A DNA stretch of 64,000 nucleotides from NCBI RefSeq assembly GCF_020731355.1, contig NZ_JAJFZK010000004.1, positions 298,413 through 362,412 on the forward strand, written 5' to 3'. Origin of the DNA: Bacillus sp. REN16. Its GTDB lineage: Bacteria; Bacillota; Bacilli; Bacillales; Bacillaceae_L. The notes under the pieces were generated by a model, which saw only the letters and a list, made by a program, of their open reading frames with translations, did no database searches and was not told where the DNA came from. Shown here piece by piece: positions 1-8,531 of the stretch (the stretch's first letter is position 1; each line of letters starts with the position of its first letter). The position numbers were made by a program, and so were the translations under genes.

Positions 1-36
1 TCTCATTTGGTTCATTGGTTGTCTTGGATAAAACAT
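1..36 (-). CDS. 5' end of a gene reading off the left edge, possibly YqfQ/VrrA-like
   Basis: On the minus strand an ATG at 36 is preceded by GGAGGATAAGTAA, a strong ribosome site, and opens a frame beginning MFYPRQPMNQMR that leaves the window. In B. subtilis the gene beside cshB is yqfQ, a VrrA-like protein, and a Pro/Gln/Met-rich start would suit it. Only 12 codons are visible, so the identity rests on gene order. It diverges from cshB across about 235 bases. Confidence 0.5.
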   Translation of the reverse strand, partial: MFYPRQPMNQMR

Positions 37-158
37 TTACTTATCCTCCTCTCGCATTGCTAAGCCTTAAGTATAAGAATGAGTTTGTGATAATACCTTG
101 TTTTTAGGATATGCGAAAAGTGGATGAATGTTTTAGCAAATCGATCAATTGGGCTTGA

Positions 159-188
159 TTGGTGTTTTTCCAAGCTTTCCTTTATAAT
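159..188 (+). promoter_or_regulatory. Candidate sigma-A promoter of cshB
   Basis: TTGGTG (159-164) and a perfect TATAAT (183-188) are 18 bp apart, about 80 bases before the cshB start. The -35 is weak and a TTGATT just upstream is too far away (22 bp). No other structure is evident in 37-270. Confidence 0.45.
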
Positions 189-270
189 GAATTGTTAGGT
201 TATGATTTAATACATTTAAAGCAAAGATAATCTTACATACAAATTATATTTATATAAATGAGGGATCGTA

Positions 271-1578
271 ATGACAGTACAAGAATTTGAACGTTTTCAA
301 TTTCAGCCATTTATACTTGATGCTTTGAAGGAGATTAAATTTACAAAGCCAACTGAAATTCAAGAAAGATTAATTCCAAGTATTCAACGAGGCGAAAATG
401 CGATTGGCCAATCGCAAACAGGAACAGGTAAAACCCATGCTTATTTGTTACCCATTATCAATATGATTGACCCGGAAAGACAAGAGGTACAAGCGGTTAT
501 TACAGCACCCACAAGGGAGCTTGCAACGCAAATCCATCAAGAGATTGGCAAAATCACTAAATTTAGTGAGGAGAATTCAATTACTGCAAAGTTATTTGTT
601 GGTGGGACTGATAAGGCACGTGCAATTGAAAAGCTAAAAACACAGCCGCATATTGTTGTGGGAACACCGGGAAGAATTCATGATTTGGTGAAAGAACAGG
701 CTCTTCAAGTATACAAGGCTACTCAAATCGTGGTTGATGAAGCAGACCTGATGCTTGATATGGGCTTTATCGAAGATGTTGACCAAATTGCAGCAAGAAT
801 GCCCGAAGACCTACAAATTTTGGTGTTTTCCGCAACGATACCTGAAAAATTAAAGCCCTTTTTAAAAAAATATATGGAAAACCCTCGGTACACCCATGTT
901 GCTCCAGAACAGGCAACAGCGGCAAAGGTCGAACATATTCTTGTTCCACTAAGACATCGAAATAAGTTAAGCTTACTAAAGTCAATGGTCGAGGCGTATA
1001 ACCCATACTTGGCGATTATTTTTACAAATACGAAAAAAATGGCGGATGAAGTAGCTGATGGCCTCATCGGAAAAGGGATGAAGGTAGGAAGAATCCATGG
1101 TGACCTCCCGCCTCGTGAACGAAAAAAGGTCATGAAGCAAATAAATTCACTAGAGTATCAATATGTTGTTGCAACAGATTTAGCTGCAAGAGGGATTGAC
1201 ATTGATGGTGTCAGCCATGTGATCAATTATGAACTGCCTAGTGATCTTGACTTTTACATTCATAGAGTTGGCAGAACGGCAAGAGCAGGGTATTCAGGAA
1301 TCGCTGCAACCATCTATGATCCGTCTGATGAAGATGCAATTGTAAGACTCGAAAAAATGGGCATTTCCTTTGTAAATATGGATCTTGAGAACGACGAATG
1401 GATGCATATTGGTGAGCGAAATAAACGAAAGGCTCGAAAAAAGGAAGTCGATGATATTGATAAGCTTGCACAAAACAAGGTGAAAAAGCCTAAAAAGGTG
1501 AAGCCAGGCTATAAGAAAAAAATGAATCAGGAAATGGAAGATTTCAAAAAGCGTCAAAGACGTTTAAAAAGAAAATAA
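271..1578 (+). CDS. cshB: DEAD-box ATP-dependent RNA helicase CshB
   Basis: A 435-residue cytoplasmic RNA helicase. The RecA-like core is complete: Q-motif region (PTEIQ near 27), Walker A SQTGTGKT at 48-55, PTREL at 80-84, GTPGR at 131-135, DEAD at 156-159, SAT at 187-189 and HRVGRTAR in the second RecA domain. The tail from about residue 390 is strongly Lys/Arg-rich, as expected for RNA binding. Length (about 438 in B. subtilis) and the neighbours nfo and the YqfT-like gene identify CshB rather than CshA. CshB is known to unwind mRNA and rRNA structure, especially in the cold. The start has GAGGGATCGTA before the ATG. The nfo gene follows after 58 bases with no clear terminator, so the two are probably co-transcribed. 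Confidence 0.93.
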   Translation: MTVQEFERFQFQPFILDALKEIKFTKPTEIQERLIPSIQRGENAIGQSQTGTGKTHAYLLPIINMIDPERQEVQAVITAPTRELATQIHQEIGKITKFSEENSITAKLFVGGTDKARAIEKLKTQPHIVVGTPGRIHDLVKEQALQVYKATQIVVDEADLMLDMGFIEDVDQIAARMPEDLQILVFSATIPEKLKPFLKKYMENPRYTHVAPEQATAAKVEHILVPLRHRNKLSLLKSMVEAYNPYLAIIFTNTKKMADEVADGLIGKGMKVGRIHGDLPPRERKKVMKQINSLEYQYVVATDLAARGIDIDGVSHVINYELPSDLDFYIHRVGRTARAGYSGIAATIYDPSDEDAIVRLEKMGISFVNMDLENDEWMHIGERNKRKARKKEVDDIDKLAQNKVKKPKKVKPGYKKKMNQEMEDFKKRQRRLKRK

Positions 1579-1636
1579 CTGAAATATATGGTAAAATAGA
1601 TTCGTGTACTGTTAAGGGGATTGGAGTGTTTTATGC

Positions 1637-2530
1637 ATGCTTAAATTAGGCTCACATGTGTCGATGAGTGGTAAAAAGATGCTTCTAGCAGCAAGTGAAG
1701 AAGCAGTGTCTTATGGCGCAAATACATTCATGATATATACAGGCGCACCGCAAAATACAAGACGTAAAAAAATAGAAGATTTAAATATCGAGGCAGGACA
1801 AGCCCATATGAAAGAAAATGGGATTGATGAAATTGTTGTCCATGCTCCATATATTATTAATATCGGTAATACCTCAAATCCAGCAACTTTTGAACTTGGT
1901 GTAAATTTCTTGCGCTCGGAAATGGAGAGAACAGAAGCACTTGGGGCAAGCCAAATCGTCCTTCATCCTGGAGCACATGTTGGTGCTGGGGCTGAAGCAG
2001 GAATAAAGAAAATTATCGAGGGTCTAAATGAAGTTCTGACAAAAGACCACAAAGTCCAGATTGCATTAGAAACAATGGCTGGTAAAGGTTCTGAATGCGG
2101 CAGATCCTTTGAAGAAATCGCACAGATTATTGATGGTGTCACACATAATGACAAGCTGTCTGTTTGCTTTGATACATGTCATACTCATGATGCGGGCTAT
2201 GATATAGTCAATGATTTTGATGGGGTACTGGATCAATTCGATAAATTAATTGGTATTGACCGGATTAAAGTCCTTCATATTAATGACAGCAAAAATGAAA
2301 AAGGGGCAGGAAAAGACCGTCACGAAAATATAGGATATGGTAAAATTGGATTTAAGGCAATTAATTATATAGTCCATCATCCATCTCTTGAAAATGTCCC
2401 TAAAATTCTCGAAACACCGTATGTAGGGGAAGACAAAAACAATAAGAAAGCTCCATATAAGTTTGAAATTGACATGATTCGTCAGGAGTCATTTGATGAG
2501 GACTTATTGGAGAAAATAATCAATCAATAG
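1637..2530 (+). CDS. nfo: Endonuclease IV (apurinic/apyrimidinic endonuclease)
   Basis: A 297-residue metal-dependent AP endonuclease of base-excision repair, cutting 5' to abasic sites. Hallmarks are the N-terminus [23 protein letters not shown], the [10 protein letters not shown] block, [25 protein letters not shown] and [22 protein letters not shown], which supply the His/Glu/Asp ligands of the three-zinc centre on a TIM barrel. The ATG at 1637 follows GGGGATTGGAGTG. In B. subtilis nfo is expressed in the forespore to protect spore DNA; no promoter of that type was recognised here. It ends in a hairpin shared with the convergent YqfT-like gene. Confidence 0.95.
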   Translation: MLKLGSHVSMSGKKMLLAASEEAVSYGANTFMIYTGAPQNTRRKKIEDLNIEAGQAHMKENGIDEIVVHAPYIINIGNTSNPATFELGVNFLRSEMERTEALGASQIVLHPGAHVGAGAEAGIKKIIEGLNEVLTKDHKVQIALETMAGKGSECGRSFEEIAQIIDGVTHNDKLSVCFDTCHTHDAGYDIVNDFDGVLDQFDKLIGIDRIKVLHINDSKNEKGAGKDRHENIGYGKIGFKAINYIVHHPSLENVPKILETPYVGEDKNNKKAPYKFEIDMIRQESFDEDLLEKIINQ

Positions 2531-2533
2531 ATT

Positions 2534-2565
2534 GAAAAAAGCTGTCTGTGTCGACAGCTTTTTTC
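2534..2565. terminator. Bidirectional terminator between nfo and the YqfT-like gene
   Basis: The stem AAAAAAGCTGTC / GACAGCTTTTTT with a short loop has A and T runs on both sides and lies exactly between two convergent genes. Confidence 0.85.
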
Positions 2566-2821
2566 AACTCGTAAATTTGATAAATAGTTGGTTTAGTTTT
2601 CTGGCAACGTCAGGACTCGTTATCTGGGCAATTTCTCTTAATAATTGATTTTTTTCATCAGGATTAAAGATATTAATATGTTTCTTTTTGCGAATCAACT
2701 TTAACACATTTGTTGCTTGCGCTTTGGTTACATCTATATCATATTGTTTTCCATATTTTATTAAGTCATCTGGTGTTAAAGTTTTTAATTTTTGGTTTAC
2801 GATTTGCTGATAAATATTCAT
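2564..2821 (-). CDS. DUF2624 family protein (YqfT-like)
   Basis: An 85-residue basic, helical cytoplasmic protein beginning MNIYQQIVNQKLKTLT. Length and position next to nfo match B. subtilis YqfT (DUF2624), whose function is unknown. The ATG at 2821 was chosen because AAGGTGAAGATTATCAAG lies directly before it; an upstream ATG at 2845 would add eight residues without a good ribosome site. No signal peptide or membrane segment. The sequence has the look of a compact helical bundle (repeated K, L and I, with NVLKLIRKKKHINIF), but no known nucleic-acid-binding motif can be named. Confidence 0.8.
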   Translation of the reverse strand: MNIYQQIVNQKLKTLTPDDLIKYGKQYDIDVTKAQATNVLKLIRKKKHINIFNPDEKNQLLREIAQITSPDVARKLNQLFIKFTS

Positions 2822-2926
2822 CTTGATAATCTTCACCTTCCTCACGTTAGTTTATTTCAACACGAAAAGGTGTGTGCATAAAACAAATCAAGAAAAGCCA
2901 ATACTTTTTCGAATTGGAGTGATGGG

Positions 2927-3796
2927 ATGAACAGAGTGCATAAAAAGGAAAGCGTTTCACGCATTATATTTCGCATGATTATGATTTTGGTTGGAGCGAC
3001 TTTTGCCGCCACCTCAATTGAACTTTTCTTAATTCCAAATAAAATTATCGATGGTGGAATCATCGGCATTTCATTAATTGTAGATTATTTAACTCCTACC
3101 TATATTACCTTTGGTTTTCTAGTTGTTATTTTTAATTTACCGTTTATGTTTTCAGGGTATAAACAAATTGGCAAAACCTTTATGTGGTCCAGTATCCTTG
3201 GAATTGTAGCTTTGGCAATCATAGAAACTTTACTTCACTATGTAAAACCATTTGATATTGAACCCATTCTTGCAGCCGTATTTGGGGGTCTTCTTCTTGG
3301 TACAGGTGTCGGACTTGTCATTCGTAACGGCGGCTCAATGGACGGAACAGAAATTTTATCGATTATTTTAACCAAAAAACTGCCGTTTTCTGTTGGTGAA
3401 TTTGTAATGTTTATCAATATCTTCATTTTTGCATTGGCAGGATTTGTTTTTGGTATTGAATCAGCCATGTATTCTGTCTTAGCCTATTACATTGCGTTTA
3501 AAACAATTGATACGGTCGTTGAAGGGCTAGATGAAACGAAGGCAGCGATTATCGTTTCTGAGCAATTTGATGATATATCAGATGCCATTCTTCATCGTCT
3601 TGGTCGTGGGACGACGAAGCTAAAAGGCAGAGGAGGATATACGGACGAAGAGAAGGAAGTTGTTTACGTAGTTGTCACAAGACTTGAGGTAACAAAACTT
3701 AAAGGAATTATACAGGAAATTGATCCAAATGCCTTTATAACCATTATGGATACCCATGAGGTAAAAGGAGGCCGCTTTAAATCCGCGGTCCATTAA
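2927..3796 (+). CDS. yqfU: YitT family membrane protein (YqfU)
   Basis: A 289-residue membrane protein: five or six hydrophobic segments in residues 15-185, then a cytoplasmic C-terminal domain of about 90 residues ([21 protein letters not shown], then [12 protein letters not shown] and [12 protein letters not shown]) of the DUF2179 type. This DUF161-DUF2179 arrangement is the YitT/YqfU family, whose substrate is unknown. The ATG follows TTGGAGTGATGGG. It stands alone between the nfo terminator region and the zinc transport operon. Confidence 0.85.
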   Translation: MNRVHKKESVSRIIFRMIMILVGATFAATSIELFLIPNKIIDGGIIGISLIVDYLTPTYITFGFLVVIFNLPFMFSGYKQIGKTFMWSSILGIVALAIIETLLHYVKPFDIEPILAAVFGGLLLGTGVGLVIRNGGSMDGTEILSIILTKKLPFSVGEFVMFINIFIFALAGFVFGIESAMYSVLAYYIAFKTIDTVVEGLDETKAAIIVSEQFDDISDAILHRLGRGTTKLKGRGGYTDEEKEVVYVVVTRLEVTKLKGIIQEIDPNAFITIMDTHEVKGGRFKSAVH

Positions 3797-3915
3797 TGGA
3801 GAGTAGATTAACACTTTTTCAAAAAGTTCTGTTTAACAAACGGGTTTTTTAAAAATGAGTTAATCTTTTTTGATTATCTTTACTTTATTAAAATCATCCT
3901 GTATACTTCATAAAG

Positions 3916-3939
3916 TATAAATCGGAATGATTCTTAATA
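3916..3939 (+). promoter_or_regulatory. Zur box overlapping the -10 region of the zinc uptake operon
   Basis: AAATCGGAATGATTCTTAATA (3919-3939, quoted here as 19+2) resembles the Bacillus Zur operator AAATCGTAATNATTACGATTT: the left half is nearly perfect, the right half is weaker. It overlaps a TATAAA at 3916-3921, a suitable place for zinc-dependent repression. The box also overlaps an ATG at 3927, which argues against that ATG as the translation start. Confidence 0.55.
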
Positions 3940-3977
3940 AGATGGAAATAAACAATTATAATAAATGTGGTGATAAC

Positions 3978-4751
3978 TTGACTCAGTCAAATTCGGTATT
4001 AACGATTAAGGAGCTTTCCTTTCGATATGATGAACAATCAGTATTAGAAAACATCAATTTAGTTGTCCCTCGAGGCTCCTTCTTAGCAATTGTTGGACCT
4101 AATGGCTCCGGTAAAACGACATTGTTAAAAAGTATCCTAGGACTTGTAAAACTTCAAAAAGGGTCGATTGAGTTATTTGGAACCCCCATTTCAAATTTTA
4201 AAGATTGGCCGAAAATTGGATTTGTCTCGCAAAAAGCTAATAGTTTTAACTCGGGATTTCCGGCAACAGTATTTGAAGTTGTTTCGAGCGGATTGACAGC
4301 AAAGCTTGGATTGTTTCATTTTTTCAAACATGAACACAAGGAAAAAGTAATAGAAGCTCTTCGATCCGTAGGTATGGAGCGATTTTTGTATCGAAACATT
4401 GGCGAACTTTCGGGAGGACAACAACAGCGTGTCTTCATCGCAAGGTCACTTGTAAGTGAACCGGAACTTCTAATCCTTGATGAACCGACTGTTGGCGTTG
4501 ATGCAGAGACGGTTCAAACTTTTTATCATATGCTCGAAGATATTAATAAGAATAAGGGGATTACATTGATATTAGTTACCCATGATGTTGGGACAGTTTC
4601 AGAAAAGGTATCCCATGTTGCATGTTTAAATAAGGAACTTCACTTTCATGGAAGTGCAAAAGAATTTGAACATCTTCATGATCAGGATTTATCCCAATTT
4701 TATGGACATTCACTTCAAGTAATTACTCATGACCATAATCACGGAAGGTGA
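3978..4751 (+). CDS. znuC: Zinc ABC transporter ATP-binding protein (ZnuC/AdcC type)
   Basis: A 257-residue ATPase that powers high-affinity zinc uptake. Walker A is GPNGSGKTT, the signature is LSGGQQQR, Walker B is LLILDEPT, and the switch His is in LVTHD. The TTG at 3978 was chosen: GTGGTGATAAC precedes it, and the in-frame ATG at 3927 falls inside the Zur box. The C-terminus ends with a His cluster (HDHNHGR), common in zinc transport components. The permease follows four bases after the stop and zur follows that, giving a self-regulated operon. No substrate-binding lipoprotein gene lies alongside, so that part must be elsewhere. In B. subtilis the orthologous transporter is unlinked to zur. 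Confidence 0.88.
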   Translation: MTQSNSVLTIKELSFRYDEQSVLENINLVVPRGSFLAIVGPNGSGKTTLLKSILGLVKLQKGSIELFGTPISNFKDWPKIGFVSQKANSFNSGFPATVFEVVSSGLTAKLGLFHFFKHEHKEKVIEALRSVGMERFLYRNIGELSGGQQQRVFIARSLVSEPELLILDEPTVGVDAETVQTFYHMLEDINKNKGITLILVTHDVGTVSEKVSHVACLNKELHFHGSAKEFEHLHDQDLSQFYGHSLQVITHDHNHGR

Positions 4752-4755
4752 AACG

Positions 4756-5598
4756 ATGCTCTCGGATATTTTTCAATATGAATTTTTACAAAATGCATTC
4801 CTTAGTGGCTTGCTGATCGGATTGATTGCACCATTGCTGGGTGTTTTTATAGTTGTAAGACGACTGTCACTTATTGCTGATGCCTTAAGCCATGTGACCC
4901 TGGGAGGTATTGCGGCTAGTCTGTTACTTGAAAAGAAGCTTGGTTTAGCTGGGCCAATCAATCCAATATACATGGGAATGACTTTTTCCGTTATTGGTTC
5001 GCTTTTTATTGAACGCTTAAGAACGGTGTATAAGCATTATCAAGAGCTGGCAATCCCGATCATTTTATCGGGTGGAATAGGTTTAAGTGTGATTTTTATT
5101 TCCCTTGCTGATGGTTTTAATACCGATCTGTTTAATTATTTGTTCGGCAGTGTAAGTGCAATAAGTCGAGCTGATTTATGGACTGTCCTTGGGATTACGG
5201 TACTTGTTATTTTAATCGTCCTGATCCTATATAAGGAATTATTTCTTTTATCATTTGATGAAGAGCATGCAGCGGTTTCTGGGATCAATGCAAAAACCAT
5301 TCATTTCATTTTTATTGTCACAGTTGCATTAGTGATTGCTGCTTCAATGAGAATTGTCGGGATTTTATTAGTATCGTCTCTAATGACATTACCAGTTGCA
5401 GCAGCGATTCGGATTGCAAAAGGCTTTAAGCAAACGATTATTCTTTCTGTTGTGTTTGGTGAATTAGCTGTCATTTTTGGGTTAGTGCTTTCTTATTACC
5501 TTGATTTGGCTCCCGGAGGAACGATCGTAGTATTATCCATTGTGATACTTTTAGGTGCAATAAGTTGGAAAAAATGGTGGAAAGGAAGAATAGCATGA
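4756..5598 (+). CDS. znuB: Zinc ABC transporter permease (ZnuB/AdcB type)
   Basis: A 280-residue integral membrane permease of the ABC-3 metal family with about eight or nine hydrophobic segments. Recognisable family features are the N-terminal [21 protein letters not shown], the [10 protein letters not shown] motif, [11 protein letters not shown] and the [11 protein letters not shown] segment. The ATG at 4756 has GGAAGGTGAAACG before it; an upstream in-frame start at 4729 would overlap the ATPase gene and lacks a ribosome site. It overlaps zur by ATGA, a sign of translational coupling. Manganese permeases have the same fold; zinc is inferred from the Zur box and zur. Confidence 0.87.
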   Translation: MLSDIFQYEFLQNAFLSGLLIGLIAPLLGVFIVVRRLSLIADALSHVTLGGIAASLLLEKKLGLAGPINPIYMGMTFSVIGSLFIERLRTVYKHYQELAIPIILSGGIGLSVIFISLADGFNTDLFNYLFGSVSAISRADLWTVLGITVLVILIVLILYKELFLLSFDEEHAAVSGINAKTIHFIFIVTVALVIAASMRIVGILLVSSLMTLPVAAAIRIAKGFKQTIILSVVFGELAVIFGLVLSYYLDLAPGGTIVVLSIVILLGAISWKKWWKGRIA

Positions 5599-6008
5599 AT
5601 GTTTCTGAAGCGATTCAATTAATGAAGGAAAAAGGATTTAAACATACTGATAAAAGACAGGAAATGCTTGAATTATTTTCTGTTTCTGATAAATACTTAA
5701 CCGCAAAGGATGTTTTGGACGGATTAAAGACAAACTATCCTGGATTAAGCTTCGATACAATTTATCGTAATCTTTCTTTATTTGCGGATCTTGGCATTTT
5801 GGAAACGACGGAACTTTCAGGTGAAAAACATTTCCGCTTTACTTGTGGCGGTACGCACCATCATCACCATTTTATTTGTCTGGAATGTGGAAAAACTAAG
5901 GAAATTGAATCCTGTCCAATGGATAAAATCGTCGACACTTTACCCGGTTATGATGTAACTGGTCATAAATTTGAAATTTATGGATCATGTCCGGAATGCA
6001 GGATTTAG
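5595..6008 (+). CDS. zur: Fur-family zinc uptake regulator Zur
   Basis: A 137-residue dimeric repressor that binds DNA when loaded with zinc and shuts off zinc uptake genes. The winged-helix domain occupies about residues 1-80 ([29 protein letters not shown]). The dimerisation domain contains [21 protein letters not shown] and a C-terminal CPEC, so the two Cys pairs (CLEC and CPEC) form the structural zinc site and the His run supplies sensor ligands. The ATG at 5595 overlaps the znuB stop. The gene sits in the operon it should repress, under the Zur box upstream of znuC. Other Fur paralogues are possible, but location supports Zur. Confidence 0.9.
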   Translation: MNVSEAIQLMKEKGFKHTDKRQEMLELFSVSDKYLTAKDVLDGLKTNYPGLSFDTIYRNLSLFADLGILETTELSGEKHFRFTCGGTHHHHHFICLECGKTKEIESCPMDKIVDTLPGYDVTGHKFEIYGSCPECRI

Positions 6009-6053
6009 GAACTCGGTTTTAAGTTTATTGGTTCCAAAGTAAATGATTAACAA

Positions 6054-6083
6054 TCATAATTCCTGCTTTCCTAACTCATACTA
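6054..6083 (+). promoter_or_regulatory. Possible forespore (sigma-F/G type) promoter of yqfX
   Basis: TCATA (6054-6058), an 18-bp gap and CATACTA (6077-6083) resemble the forespore sigma consensus (GHATR and CATNNTA). It lies about 39 bases before the start of yqfX. This is a motif match only. Confidence 0.4.
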
Positions 6084-6121
6084 TAAATGCTCCTTACCCA
6101 TAAGGAAAGCGAGGGATAAGC

Positions 6122-6505
6122 ATGGCAGAAGATAAAGACGTAAGAAATTATCGTGACGATAATGATTTTGATTACTACGTTGACCCTAACATAGGTGCAA
6201 ATGCTGACTCAAGCTATAATGAGGAAACGGCGGCAGAGGTTGCCCCTCCGATCAATTATGGAACCACTAGGCGTGAGACAGATCGTGATCATACGGTGGA
6301 TAGAGCAGGTGGAGCAGGTTTAGGCTGGCTCGCTCTAGCTTTATCAATTATTTCGTTATTTGTAATGCCTGTCATATTAGGAGCAGCAGGTATTATTATT
6401 GGATTCATTGCACGCAGACGTGGAGCAACTGGTTTAGGAGCATGGGCAATCGGAATCGGTGCTGTATCGATAATCGTCGGCATCTTCATTCTCCCATTTT
6501 TTTAA
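6122..6505 (+). CDS. yqfX: Small membrane protein YqfX
   Basis: A 127-residue protein. Residues 1-65 are hydrophilic and acidic (repeated D, N and E; a TTRRETDRDHTVDRA stretch), followed by two Gly/Ile-rich membrane segments (ALALSIISLFVMPVILGAAG and AWAIGIGAVSIIVGIFIL) joined by a basic loop ARRRGATG. Size, shape and position between zur and ispG match B. subtilis YqfX (129 residues, function unknown). The ATG follows AAAGCGAGGGATAAGC. The possible sigma-F/G promoter upstream hints at expression in the developing spore. Confidence 0.78.
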   Translation: MAEDKDVRNYRDDNDFDYYVDPNIGANADSSYNEETAAEVAPPINYGTTRRETDRDHTVDRAGGAGLGWLALALSIISLFVMPVILGAAGIIIGFIARRRGATGLGAWAIGIGAVSIIVGIFILPFF

Positions 6506-6527
6506 CGATTAAAAAATAATAAAAATA

Positions 6528-6557
6528 GGCCCGGCACATACAGTGTCGGGCTTGTTT
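6528..6557. terminator. Terminator after yqfX, facing ispG
   Basis: GCCCGGCAC (6529-6537) pairs with GTGTCGGGC (one G-U) and is followed by CTTGTTTTT. It lies between convergent genes and may serve both. Confidence 0.75.
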
Positions 6558-6568
6558 TTATCTTATTG

Positions 6569-7669
6569 TTATTTCTGCTCAGCAGCTTGTTTTGCGAAGT
6601 ATTCCTCAGCAAGCTTGTCGATTTCTTTTTTTAATTCATCTACCATAGTTGCCTCAGGTACTTTTCGAACGGTTTTACCATGGCGGAACAGCAAGCCTTC
6701 ACCTCGTGCACCAGCAATCCCGATATCTGCTTCTTTTGCTTCTCCAGGGCCGTTTACAGCACAGCCTAACACTGAAACCTTGATAGGTGCTTTAATATTT
6801 GCAATATACTCTTCAACTTCATTTGCAATTTTAATGAGGTCAATTTCAATTCTTCCACATGTTGGACATGAAATGAGTGTTGCTGCATTGGATATTAACC
6901 CAAATGATTTTAACAATTCACGTGCAACCTTTACTTCCTCAACAGGGTCCGCACTTAGTGAGACACGAAGTGTATTTCCGATGCCCTTACTTAAGATTGC
7001 ACCTAAACCAGCCGCACTCTTCACTGTTCCAGAAAATAGTGTCCCAGATTCAGTAATACCTAAGTGTAATGGGTAATCAAACGCCTTTGCTGCTTTTTCA
7101 TATGCTTCAATTGCAAGTTCTACGGTAGAAGCCTTCATTGACACGATAATATCATGAAAATCGAGATCTTCTAAGATTTTAATATGGTGTAATGCACTCT
7201 CAACCATACCGTCTGCAGTTGGGTAACCATACTTATCAAGGATGCGCTTTTCTAATGATCCCGCGTTTACTCCGATACGAATTGGAATTCCTTTTTCCTT
7301 CGCTGCTTTTACAACAGCTTCAACCTTTTCTTTACGACCGATATTACCTGGGTTAATCCGAATTTTATCGGCCCCTCCCTCAATCGCTTTTAAGGCTAAT
7401 TTATAATCGAAATGTATATCAACTACAAGCGGAATTGAAATTCTTTTTTTTATTTCTGAAATTGCGTTTGCTGCACGCTCATCAGGACATGCTACACGAA
7501 CAATTTGGCATCCTGCTTCTTGAAGACGTTTGATTTCTGCAACAGTTGCATCAACGTCATGTGTCTTAGTAGTGGTCATACTTTGAATAATGACTTCATT
7601 ATTACCACCAATCGTTAAATTACCAACCTTTACAGGACGTGTTTTTGTACGATGGATGATTTCACTCAC
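6569..7669 (-). CDS. ispG: 4-hydroxy-3-methylbut-2-en-1-yl diphosphate synthase IspG (GcpE)
   Basis: A 366-residue [4Fe-4S] enzyme of the MEP isoprenoid pathway converting MEcPP to HMBPP in the cytoplasm. It begins [22 protein letters not shown] and contains [26 protein letters not shown] and, in the C-terminal cluster-binding domain, SCPTCGR and [12 protein letters not shown], which carry the cluster-binding Cys residues. The GTG at 7669 was chosen over the ATG at 7693: AAAGGAG lies eight bases before it and the protein then starts as in B. subtilis. Monocistronic, with the terminator shared with yqfX. Confidence 0.96.
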   Translation of the reverse strand: MSEIIHRTKTRPVKVGNLTIGGNNEVIIQSMTTTKTHDVDATVAEIKRLQEAGCQIVRVACPDERAANAISEIKKRISIPLVVDIHFDYKLALKAIEGGADKIRINPGNIGRKEKVEAVVKAAKEKGIPIRIGVNAGSLEKRILDKYGYPTADGMVESALHHIKILEDLDFHDIIVSMKASTVELAIEAYEKAAKAFDYPLHLGITESGTLFSGTVKSAAGLGAILSKGIGNTLRVSLSADPVEEVKVARELLKSFGLISNAATLISCPTCGRIEIDLIKIANEVEEYIANIKAPIKVSVLGCAVNGPGEAKEADIGIAGARGEGLLFRHGKTVRKVPEATMVDELKKEIDKLAEEYFAKQAAEQK

Positions 7670-7696
7670 GAATATCGCTCCTTTAAAAATCAAATG

Positions 7697-7826
7697 CGCC
7701 CTGGCGTATTTGCGCCCAGATTTTTTCGAGCAAGCTCGAAAAAATTCCTTTAAAAATCTGTGGCATCCGCCGGAGGCTTACTTTATTCTGTCAGTTTTGC
7801 AGAATAAAGATAAAGCTTTTTAATCA
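7697..7826. repeat. Structured intergenic element upstream of ispG with two strong hairpins
   Basis: TTTTTTCGAGC/GCTCGAAAAAA (7721-7744) is a perfect 11-bp stem with a two-base loop, nested within CAGATTTTT...AAAAATCTG (7718-7770). A second perfect stem CTTTATTCTG/CAGAATAAAG occupies 7781-7809. The block lies between the ispG ribosome site and the end of the LysM gene and is GC-richer than its surroundings. It looks like a dispersed Bacillus intergenic repeat; only one copy is in the window, so that remains an inference. Confidence 0.5.
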
Positions 7827-7926
7827 CTTATATAAGAGTAATCCTTTATTAGAAAAATATCTAGTCTAAAGAATCATTTACCTGCCTATTTTACAGTTGA
7901 AACAAAAAATTGACAAGAAAAGCTTG

Positions 7927-8262
7927 TTATTCATTTGTATATAGGGGGAATTTATAGGTTTTTCCAATCTGAAGAAGCTCGGCTTTACTATCAGGGTTAA
8001 GCTCTTCAAAATCCTTAATTACCGATTCAATAGAAGTGATCTTCTGCCCTTCATTCATTTTTTCAACGATTGATAGCAGCGTGTCACCTGGTTTTACTGT
8101 GAGTTCCTTATATGGATCACTTGGGTGGGGAGCAACGACTTCTGTTCCTGCTATTACCTCTACCGCTTCATTTTTTGCAACTGGTAGAGTTCCAATTTTT
8201 ACATCGTAATAAATAATATATAAAATAAATGCAATTGCTAGAAATGTGAAGAATCGTTTCAT
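7927..8262 (-). CDS. yqfZ: Membrane-anchored LysM domain protein (YqfZ-like)
   Basis: A 111-residue protein with an N-terminal membrane segment (KRFFTFLAIAFILYIIYYDV, residues 2-21) and a C-terminal LysM module (residues about 58-105, LTVKPGDTLLSIVEKM ... IGKTYKFPLY) that should bind peptidoglycan on the outer face. The ATG at 8262 has GGAGGTTTTAGAT before it. Location beside ispG and the architecture fit B. subtilis YqfZ (99 residues), of unknown role. It has its own transcript on the minus strand, heading toward ispG; the hairpins at 7721-7809 may end it although they lack a clean T-tract. Confidence 0.8.
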   Translation of the reverse strand: MKRFFTFLAIAFILYIIYYDVKIGTLPVAKNEAVEVIAGTEVVAPHPSDPYKELTVKPGDTLLSIVEKMNEGQKITSIESVIKDFEELNPDSKAELLQIGKTYKFPLYTNE

Positions 8263-8531
8263 ATCTAAAACCTCCATTAGGTCTATTTAATACAGAATAT
8301 GCGTGGCTCACCTTAATATTCCATAATTAATAGAATGGGGAAAAATTTAATAGGGTAGCTAGAAATGCATACTTTTACGCGGGGAGTAAAAAATATAATT
8401 ACGAGATAGAAAAGAGTCTAATGTTACAGGTTTGTAAATTTACTTTATATTACCTTTACATAAAAAATAGACTGCGTTACTATTTTTAATGGGTTTGCTT
8501 ACAAATTTAAAAAATAGTAGGAGTTGTCATA

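Noticed and set aside
3927..3977. Upstream ATG start for znuC
   Set aside because: It falls within the Zur box and lacks a ribosome site; TTG 3978 is preceded by GTGGTGATAAC.
6543..7076. Plus-strand frame of 177 codons antisense to ispG
   Set aside because: It lies wholly within the conserved ispG coding region and has no family resemblance or ribosome site.
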